Shown here piece by piece: positions 1 to 4,472 of a stretch of DNA of 5,301 bases (the stretch's first letter is position 1; each line of letters opens with the position of its first letter). Below the pieces are notes generated by a model that was given only the letters and a program-made list of their open reading frames with translations, made no database searches and was not told the origin of the DNA. The stretch is from Streptosporangiaceae bacterium (GTDB lineage Bacteria > Actinomycetota > Actinomycetes > Streptosporangiales > Streptosporangiaceae): assembly GCA_030042885.1 (NCBI GenBank), contig JASHYW010000690.1, positions 1-5,301 of the forward strand, written 5' to 3'. Made by a program: the position numbers and the translations under genes.

Positions 1-186
1 CTCGTCGATGTTGAGCTTGACCACATCGATCTTGTCTGCGTACTCGGTCGCGATCTCCTCGAGGACCGGGGCGACCATGCGGCACGGGCCGCACCACTCG
101 GCCCAGTAATCGACGATGACCGGCTTGTCGCTCTTCAGGACCTCAGCCTCGAAGGTCTCGTCCGTCACGACCCTGGTCGTGCCCAC
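1..186 (-). CDS. trxA: Thioredoxin TrxA, N-terminal part (3' end outside window)
   Basis: Small cytoplasmic thiol-disulfide oxidoreductase that reduces protein disulfides and is itself recharged by TrxB, encoded just upstream. The visible 62 residues hold the first half of the thioredoxin fold: the buried Asp26, Trp28, the active site WCGPC (Trp31 to Cys35, both redox cysteines present) and the helix-kinking Pro40. The reading frame runs off the left edge, so the cis-proline loop and C-terminal strands (about 45 residues of a usual 105-110) are missing. The start is GTG at 186: an in-frame TGA lies three codons upstream, and AAGGGA sits 11 nt upstream as a somewhat distant ribosome binding site. 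It is separated from trxB by 65 nt with no clear promoter or terminator, so co-transcription as trxBA is likely. Family assignment is essentially certain; the start codon is slightly less so (a GTG at codon 7 is the alternative). Confidence 0.96.
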   Translation of the reverse strand, partial: MGTTRVVTDETFEAEVLKSDKPVIVDYWAEWCGPCRMVAPVLEEIATEYADKIDVVKLNIDE

Positions 187-251
187 TTGCGATCACATCC
201 CTTGCTTGCCGTGAATGATTCCTGCCGTGCACCGTGCTGGATTCCGGTACG

Positions 252-1190
252 TTATCCAGAGTGTTCCTTGCTGGCCAGCCAGCGTTCCGCGTCGAGGGCC
301 GCCGCGCAGCCCGTGCCGGCCGCGGTGACGGCCTGCCGGTACGTGCGGTCCACCACGTCGCCGCAGGCGAAGACGCCCTCGATGGCGGTACGCGTGGACG
401 GCTGGTCGACCAGCAGGTAGCCGTCCGGGTCGGTGCCGAGCTGCCCGGCGAACAGCTCAGAGCGCGGATCGTGCCCGATGGCGATGAACACCCCGGTCAC
501 CGGCAGCACGTGCTCGGTGCCGTCCTTGGTGCTGCGGATCCGCAGGCCGGTCACCTTGTCGCTGCCGAGAATCTCGGCTACCTGGCTGTTCCACAAGAAC
601 GTGATCCTCGGATTGGCCAGCGCGCGTTCCTGCATGATCTTCGAGGCCCGCAGCGTGTCCCGGCGGTGGATCACCGTCACCGACTTGCCGAACCTGGTCA
701 GGAACAGGGCCTCTTCCATGGCTGAGTCGCCGCCGCCGACGACCGCGATGTCGTGACCGCGGAAGAAGAACCCGTCACAGGTGGCACACCAGGAAACGCC
801 GTGTCCGCCGAGCTCCTTCTCGCCTGGCACCCCGAGCTCCTTGTACCTGGAGCCGGTGGCGATGATGACGGCCTTGGCCAGGTAGGTCTCGCTGTCGGTC
901 CTGACCACCTTGGGGGTCGCGGTCAGGTCGACCTCGGTCACATCGTCGGCCACCAGCTCGGCACCGAACCGTTCCGCCTGCTTGCGCATCGAATCCATCA
1001 GCTCGGGACCCATGACGGCGTCCGGGAACCCGGGAAAGTTCTCCACCTCGGTGGTCTGCATGAGCGCGCCGCCCGCCGTGACCGACCCCTCGAACACCAG
1101 GGGCTTGAGCTCCGCGCGAGCCGCGTACAGCGCTGCCGTATAACCAGCCGGCCCTGATCCGATGATGATCACGTCCCGGACTTCGGTCAC
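252..1190 (-). CDS. trxB: Thioredoxin-disulfide reductase TrxB (FAD/NADPH)
   Basis: Cytoplasmic flavoenzyme of the low-molecular-weight class that moves electrons from NADPH through FAD and a redox cysteine pair to thioredoxin. Numbered from the GTG start, it is 312 residues, normal for the family. The FAD-binding GSGPAG lies at 11-16, followed by an ATGS motif near 111. The NADPH domain contains the redox centre CATCD (Cys135 and Cys138), the dinucleotide motif GGGDSA (152-157) and HRR (175-177), which binds the NADPH 2'-phosphate. The second FAD motif GVFACGD is at 272-278, followed by [11 protein letters not shown]. All catalytic motifs are intact. I prefer the GTG at 1190 because AAGGG sits 9 nt upstream and the resulting N-terminus ([11 protein letters not shown]) matches actinobacterial TrxB as I remember it. 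The longer reading starts at a TTG at 1199 with almost no space after AAGGG. The gene ends in TAA, 65 nt before trxA, its substrate. A sigma-R type promoter precedes it. Confidence 0.97.
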   Translation of the reverse strand: MTEVRDVIIIGSGPAGYTAALYAARAELKPLVFEGSVTAGGALMQTTEVENFPGFPDAVMGPELMDSMRKQAERFGAELVADDVTEVDLTATPKVVRTDSETYLAKAVIIATGSRYKELGVPGEKELGGHGVSWCATCDGFFFRGHDIAVVGGGDSAMEEALFLTRFGKSVTVIHRRDTLRASKIMQERALANPRITFLWNSQVAEILGSDKVTGLRIRSTKDGTEHVLPVTGVFIAIGHDPRSELFAGQLGTDPDGYLLVDQPSTRTAIEGVFACGDVVDRTYRQAVTAAGTGCAAALDAERWLASKEHSG

Positions 1191-1199
1191 CTCTGCCAA

Positions 1200-1204
1200 C
1201 CCTT
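1200..1204 (-). promoter_or_regulatory. Ribosome binding site that decides the trxB start
   Basis: On the minus strand this reads AAGGG, 9 nt before the GTG at 1190 and only 0 nt before the TTG at 1199. A Shine-Dalgarno element needs several bases of spacing, so it favours GTG 1190 and argues against TTG 1199. A second G-rich stretch (GAGGGG, about 10 nt before the TTG) is the only support for the longer form. Confidence 0.6.
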
Positions 1205-1235
1205 ATCAACCCCTCACCTGACTGGCATTCCAGTG

Positions 1236-1262
1236 AACCGATCCTAGGGCGCGGAGATTCCC
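1236..1262 (-). promoter_or_regulatory. Sigma-R (SigH-like) promoter for trxBA
   Basis: On the minus strand GGGAAT (1262-1257) is followed after exactly 18 nt by GTT (1238-1236). This is the published consensus of Streptomyces coelicolor sigma-R promoters (GGAAT-N18-GTT), and trxBA is a classic sigma-R target there; mycobacterial SigH uses a similar motif. The -35 element lies in the last codons of the anti-sigma gene and the -10 element just after its TAG stop. Transcription should begin about 7 nt downstream, near 1229, giving a leader of roughly 38 nt that still contains the AAGGG ribosome binding site. The match and its position are seen directly; use by a sigma-R orthologue in this organism is inferred. 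Confidence 0.75.
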
Positions 1263-2095
1263 GACAGCGTGTCGAGCACCGTATCGCTGGCCGCCGAGCA
1301 GCCGGGGGCGGTCACCCAGACCGTGTCGCTGCCCTCGCGGGAGGCGACGATGACGATGGCCGGCTGGCCCTGGAAACGGGCCTTCTCCACCAGGACCGGG
1401 ATTCCCCGGCTGGAGCCGCCGGTCACCCGGCTCACGCATCCCTTGATCTGCGCGGACGGGGCCCCGGCCGGACCCGCTGGCGCGTGCAGCTCGTGTTCGA
1501 TCTGGTCCCGCAGGGTGGAGCGCTGGTAGCCGGTGGGGCTGTTGTAGACCTTGAAGGCAGACGACGGCCCGAGCGCGGTACCCGCCTCGGCATGGCTCTC
1601 GGCGGCGTTCGCTGGCGCGGCGGCCCGCGCCGCCGCCGACGGCGCTGGCGCGGTTCCCGCTGCGGACGACGCCGCGCCCGAGTTCGCCGGCCCGCCGATG
1701 CGGCTGAGCCCGAACCCGACGGCGGCGAGCGCGAGGACGGCCGCAGCCGGGGCCAGCACGCGCACCCTCACCAGCCGTCGGCCGCCGCGCCTGGCCGGCC
1801 GCTGGTGCGCGGTACGGTCACGCGAGGCTTCAGCACCGGCCCGTTCGGCATCATGTCTTTCCGCCACCTCGGTGGCGAGCACCGTGTCGAGCCGGTGGGC
1901 CACGATATCGGGCATGGCCGGAACCGGAGCCGAGGCGAGCAGGACGGAGATCTCGGCCAGCTGGTCGCTGAGGGCGGCACACTGATCGCAGGCAGCCAGG
2001 TGCGTGGTGATCCTCGCGCCCTGGCGCGCGGAGATCAAGCCCTCGCGGTACTCAGCCAGGACTTCGGAGTCCGGATGGCTCATCTGACCCCTCAT
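1244..2095 (-). CDS. Membrane-anchored zinc-finger (ZAS) anti-sigma factor, probable SigM partner
   Basis: Probable negative regulator that holds SigM at the membrane; the mycobacterial positional counterpart is RsmA (Rv3912). Numbered from ATG 2095 (283 residues), the cytoplasmic N-terminus carries the zinc-binding anti-sigma motif HLAACDQC, giving His32, Cys36 and Cys39. His7 lies 25 residues before His32, the spacing of the fourth ligand in ChrR, so it may complete the site. A charged linker with an Arg-rich stop (about 102-112) leads to one membrane helix at about 113-132. Outside the membrane are an Ala/Ser/Pro-rich linker (about 137-179) and a small C-terminal domain with two cysteines (Cys220, Cys266) that could form a disulfide. 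Start choice: ATG 2095 has GGGAG 7 nt upstream and overlaps the stop of the preceding microORF as ATGA. ATG 2083 (a shorter form) and ATG 2134 (13 residues longer, preceded by GAGGAAGGG) are alternatives. The domain call is firm; partnership with SigM rests on adjacency. Confidence 0.88.
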   Translation of the reverse strand: MRGQMSHPDSEVLAEYREGLISARQGARITTHLAACDQCAALSDQLAEISVLLASAPVPAMPDIVAHRLDTVLATEVAERHDAERAGAEASRDRTAHQRPARRGGRRLVRVRVLAPAAAVLALAAVGFGLSRIGGPANSGAASSAAGTAPAPSAAARAAAPANAAESHAEAGTALGPSSAFKVYNSPTGYQRSTLRDQIEHELHAPAGPAGAPSAQIKGCVSRVTGGSSRGIPVLVEKARFQGQPAIVIVASREGSDTVWVTAPGCSAASDTVLDTLSGISAP

Positions 2096-2202
2096 GCGGT
2101 CTCTCCCGCCCGCCTGCGGGGCGCCTTCAGGCATCGCCCTTCCTCGTCGCTCGTGCCTCGCTCGTCAGTCCAGGCGACGCCGCGGCCCTTCAGCTCGCTC
2201 AT
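2092..2202 (-). CDS. Possible 36-residue coupled microORF between sigM and the anti-sigma gene
   Basis: I do not recognise this product. The frame starts with ATG at 2202, which overlaps the sigM stop as ATGA, and ends with TGA at 2094-2092, which overlaps the ATG at 2095 of the anti-sigma gene as another ATGA. The minus-strand sequence GGAGG lies 6 nt before its start, the best-placed Shine-Dalgarno in the window. The peptide begins MSELKGRGVAWTDERG, is hydrophilic, has an acidic middle (Asp19-Glu21), one cysteine (Cys24) and a basic stretch (Lys26 to Arg31), with no membrane helix or known motif. Thirty of 36 codons end in G or C, compatible with coding but not decisive in this composition. 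It might be a real small regulator, or only a leader that carries ribosomes from sigM to the anti-sigma gene. It would be partly displaced if the anti-sigma protein really starts at 2134. Confidence 0.45.
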   Translation of the reverse strand: MSELKGRGVAWTDERGTSDEEGRCLKAPRRRAGETA

Positions 2203-2822
2203 GCGTCTCCTCCCTGCGCAGGTGAGACGCTCTCGCTCGCCGATCGGTTCCCTCCGGCACCCCCCCGCAGGTGCGCCACATGAGGGAGCAGCCGGGCGCG
2301 GCCCCTGGCGCAGCGGCTCTTGATCGTGCCGGCCGAGGTGTTCATGATGACGGCGGCGTCGTTGACGGAATAGCCGAGCATGTCGACGAGCACTAGGGCC
2401 GCCCGCTGCTCCGGCGGAAGGATCCGCAGCGCGGCGTCGATGTCCAGCCTGGTATCGGTGGCCCGGGCGGCATCGGAGCCCTGCGCCGCCAGGGCTTCGA
2501 ACGCCTGCTCGCCGGCGATGGACACTGTGGGGCGCACGGCCCTGCGGCGCAGCCGGTCAAGCGAGGCGTTCACCACGATGCGGTGCAGCCAGGTGGTGAC
2601 CGCGGACTCGCCGCGGAAGTCGGCGGCCCGGCGGAAGGCGGACACCATCGCGTCCTGGAGCGCGTCGGCGGCCTCTTCAGGGTCGCAGACGGTCCGCAAC
2701 GCCACCGCCCACAGCCGGTCACGGTGCCTGCGGAACAGCTCGCCGAAGGCCTCGCTGTCTCCTGCCACGTGCCGGCGGAGGAGTTCGGCGTCAGAAGGCC
2801 GCTCCCCGTTGCTGCCCGGCAT
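2199..2822 (-). CDS. sigM: ECF RNA polymerase sigma factor, SigM type
   Basis: Alternative sigma factor of the sigma-70 extracytoplasmic-function class, which directs RNA polymerase to a small stress regulon when released by its anti-sigma factor. At 207 residues it has only the two core domains: region 2 at about 22-94 (core-binding DPEEAADALQDAMVSAF, then WLHRIVVNASLDRLRRR contacting the -10 element) and region 4 at about 128-182, with the helix-turn-helix near 152-173 (YSVNDAAVIMNTSAGTIKSR). A poorly conserved linker (95-127) joins them, and residues 186-207 form a Gly/Ser-rich tail that may be disordered. The ATG at 2822 is the only start: an in-frame TGA, which is the stop of the pseudokinase gene, lies three codons upstream. 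No good Shine-Dalgarno is visible, so translation is probably coupled to the upstream gene. The stop overlaps the microORF start as ATGA. The sigM name rests on the family plus the conserved locus order. Confidence 0.93.
   Translation of the reverse strand: MPGSNGERPSDAELLRRHVAGDSEAFGELFRRHRDRLWAVALRTVCDPEEAADALQDAMVSAFRRAADFRGESAVTTWLHRIVVNASLDRLRRRAVRPTVSIAGEQAFEALAAQGSDAARATDTRLDIDAALRILPPEQRAALVLVDMLGYSVNDAAVIMNTSAGTIKSRCARGRARLLPHVAHLRGGAGGNRSASESVSPAQGGDA
2209..2213 (-). promoter_or_regulatory. Strong Shine-Dalgarno before the microORF
   Basis: The minus strand reads GGAGG here, 6 nt before ATG 2202, inside the last codons of sigM. It is the strongest and best-spaced ribosome binding site in the window, yet it does not serve the usual start expected for the anti-sigma gene, which lies more than 100 nt further on. 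This is the main reason to take the microORF seriously. Confidence 0.6.
2226..2251 (-). promoter_or_regulatory. Candidate ECF sigma promoter inside the end of sigM
   Basis: On the minus strand GGGAACC (GGAAC at 2251-2247) is followed after 17 nt by CGTC (2229-2226). GGAAC with a CGTC-type -10 at 16-18 nt resembles ECF promoters, including the type reported for mycobacterial SigM. Transcription would start about 7 nt downstream, just before the GGAGG at 2209-2213, and would give a short leader for the microORF and anti-sigma gene. It may let SigM raise its own inhibitor. The motif lies wholly within coding sequence and could be chance. Confidence 0.35.
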
Positions 2823-2828
2823 GACGCA

Positions 2829-4457
2829 TCAGCCCGACTGGCTCACGGCGAAGCCATGGACGACGACGTTGTAGATCTGCGCCTCGAACTCACCGGCGGC
2901 TCCGGCCAGCGGCGGCAGGTAGGTGATCCAGATCAGCACATAGCGGCCGTGCGTCGTGCTGGTCACGTTGAATGTCGTGGTGCCGGCCGCGCTGTTGGTG
3001 CTCTGAACCGGCGTGAAGGTGCTCAGCGTGGCCGGGGATGGGGTGTTGTTGTTGCCGATCTCGATCTGGACGTGAGCGCAGCAGGTGCTGCCGAACTGCA
3101 CCACCACCTGGCTCAGCCGGACCTGCCTGCCCATGTCGAGGATGAGCCCGGTGCCCGGCTTCAGGTTCCCGAAGGCCGGATAGTTCAGGTAGTAGCTGGT
3201 ATGCCAGTACCTGCCGTGGATCCCGGCGATCGCGTATTGGGCCTCCGTGCCGTTCTCGTTCCCGCCGTCGTTGCCGTAAGCATCGAAGCTGTTCGCGCTG
3301 ACCGGCTTGAGCACCACCGCCGCCGCGGCAGAAGGGGCCGCGGAGGACGAGGGACCATGGGTCGGCGGCGTGACGCTGGGATGCTGGCCGCTGTGGGCCA
3401 GAACCCAGCCGGTCACGCCGGCCGCGGCCAGGACGAATACGACCACCGCGCTGAGGACGACCGCGATCGTGGAGGAGCGCTGGCCAGGCGGCCGGCGCGA
3501 GGAGCCGCCGGGGACGGCCCACGGCGCCGGATCTGCCGGCCGATAGGGACCGCCGGGCTCGGCCGGCCGGGCGGCGGGTATCCCGGTAGGTGTGGTGGGC
3601 GCGGCCGGAGCCGGCAGCGGGTCTGGCGGGGCGACGCTGGCCAGGGCGTCGGCGAACATGGCCGGCGTGCTGAGCGCCGGCCCGTGGCGGCTCGGCCGCT
3701 GGAACAGAGCCTGGCAGGTCAGGGCGTCGATATTCGGCGGGACGGCCGCAGACACCTGCCGCGGCGTACACGGCGTCCCGTCGGTCTCCGGTGCGGGCGG
3801 CAGCAGGGCGGGTCCCGACCCGGCCGGGCCCTCGGCCCCGGGCGGCTCGGGAGCCGGAGCCGGGTCACTGGGCCCCGGCCAGTAGCCGGTAAGCGCGGCA
3901 TACAGCAGCGCGGCCAGGCCGCGGGTATCGGCGAGCTCGGCATTGCCGCCGTCTGCCGCGGAGATCAGGGCCGGGCCCGCCAGGGCGGCTTCTATGCCCA
4001 GTCCGGTGATTTTCACGCCGCTGCCGCGAGTCCGGTACAGGCAGGCCGGGCTCAGCCGCAGATGCGCCAGCCCGGCGGCATGCGCGGCCGCCAGGGCCCG
4101 GGCGGCCTCGCACATCAGCGATACCGCGAGCGAGGAGTCAAGGGGCCCGTCGGCCAGCATGTCGAGCAGCGACTCGCCGGCCACCCACTCCGTGACCACA
4201 TAGGCGAGGTCATCCCCGTCTTCTACGTCGAACACCTGGGCCAGACGCGGCTCACTCAGCCGGCTCGCGGCCCGGGCCGCGGTGATCGTCTCGGCGGCCC
4301 GCTCGAAGCCCGCGGCGAAAGTGAGCACGGTCACCGGACGGGCCAGGGTCTCATCGGTGGCTTTCCAGTACGTCCAGCCGGTACCCGCGCTCGTCTGGTC
4401 GACGAGGCGATACCTCCCCGCCAGGCAGGTTCCCGGTTCGGCCGTATATGTGCTCAT
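2829..4457 (-). CDS. Membrane-anchored pseudokinase with extracytoplasmic discoidin-like domain
   Basis: Counterpart of the C-terminal half of mycobacterial MviN/MurJ (Rv3910), where a pseudokinase phosphorylated by PknB recruits FhaA to restrain peptidoglycan synthesis. Here it is a separate 542-residue protein. Residues 1 to about 275 have a Ser/Thr kinase-like fold, but the catalytic motifs are gone: the glycine loop is SAGTGW (23-28), the VAIK lysine is Leu45 (VTVL), the HRD loop is HLRLSPAC (132-139, Arg in place of the catalytic Asp), and DFG is GLG (152-154). A Pro/Ala-rich linker (about 276-328) leads to a membrane helix at 331-354, placing the C-terminus outside. Residues about 383-536 resemble a discoidin/F5-8 C-type carbohydrate-binding fold and include a vicinal Cys459-Cys460. 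ATG 4457 is the first start after the murJ stop, 15 nt away, with only a weak GGG-type binding site. Role in controlling MurJ is inferred from mycobacteria. Confidence 0.85.
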   Translation of the reverse strand: MSTYTAEPGTCLAGRYRLVDQTSAGTGWTYWKATDETLARPVTVLTFAAGFERAAETITAARAASRLSEPRLAQVFDVEDGDDLAYVVTEWVAGESLLDMLADGPLDSSLAVSLMCEAARALAAAHAAGLAHLRLSPACLYRTRGSGVKITGLGIEAALAGPALISAADGGNAELADTRGLAALLYAALTGYWPGPSDPAPAPEPPGAEGPAGSGPALLPPAPETDGTPCTPRQVSAAVPPNIDALTCQALFQRPSRHGPALSTPAMFADALASVAPPDPLPAPAAPTTPTGIPAARPAEPGGPYRPADPAPWAVPGGSSRRPPGQRSSTIAVVLSAVVVFVLAAAGVTGWVLAHSGQHPSVTPPTHGPSSSAAPSAAAAVVLKPVSANSFDAYGNDGGNENGTEAQYAIAGIHGRYWHTSYYLNYPAFGNLKPGTGLILDMGRQVRLSQVVVQFGSTCCAHVQIEIGNNNTPSPATLSTFTPVQSTNSAAGTTTFNVTSTTHGRYVLIWITYLPPLAGAAGEFEAQIYNVVVHGFAVSQSG

Positions 4458-4472
4458 AGGTTGACACCCATG

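Noticed and set aside
187..251. Two GGAAT motifs in the trxB-trxA gap as possible trxA promoters
   Set aside because: Neither has GTT at 18-19 nt, and I find no convincing hairpin or terminator there, so read-through from trxB is the simpler view.
234..725. Long open frame on the plus strand opposite trxB, and others at 753-1157, 1484-2323 and 2380-2874
   Set aside because: They lie antisense to well-supported genes, have Arg/Ala/Pro/Gly-rich translations with no recognisable domain, and are typical of the open antisense frames seen in high-GC DNA.
1208..1231. Second sigma-R-like pair before trxB (GGAAT at 1231-1227, GTT at 1210-1208)
   Set aside because: The spacer is 16 nt, not 18, and a transcript from it would start at or after the AAGGG ribosome binding site. 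The upstream N18 motif fits much better.
1241..1246. TAGGAT on the minus strand, resembling a housekeeping -10 element
   Set aside because: No TTGACA-like -35 at 16-19 nt; the nearest (TCGACA) is 23 nt away. The bases are also explained by the anti-sigma stop codon.
2084..2134. Longer anti-sigma start at ATG 2134, preceded by GAGGAAGGG
   Set aside because: The binding site is good, so it is not excluded, but the added 13 residues look unlike a family N-terminus, and ATG 2095 has its own GGGAG and an ATGA overlap. Kept as an alternative only.
2890..3771. Long minus-strand frame overlapping the pseudokinase gene
   Set aside because: It is an alternative frame of the pseudokinase with Arg/Gly/Pro-rich low-complexity translation, while the pseudokinase frame has recognisable domains throughout.
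4454..4471. Five-codon frame ATG GGT GTC AAC CTA TGA overlapping the pseudokinase ATG
   Set aside because: Too short, no ribosome binding site of its own, and it is the tail of a shadow frame of murJ.
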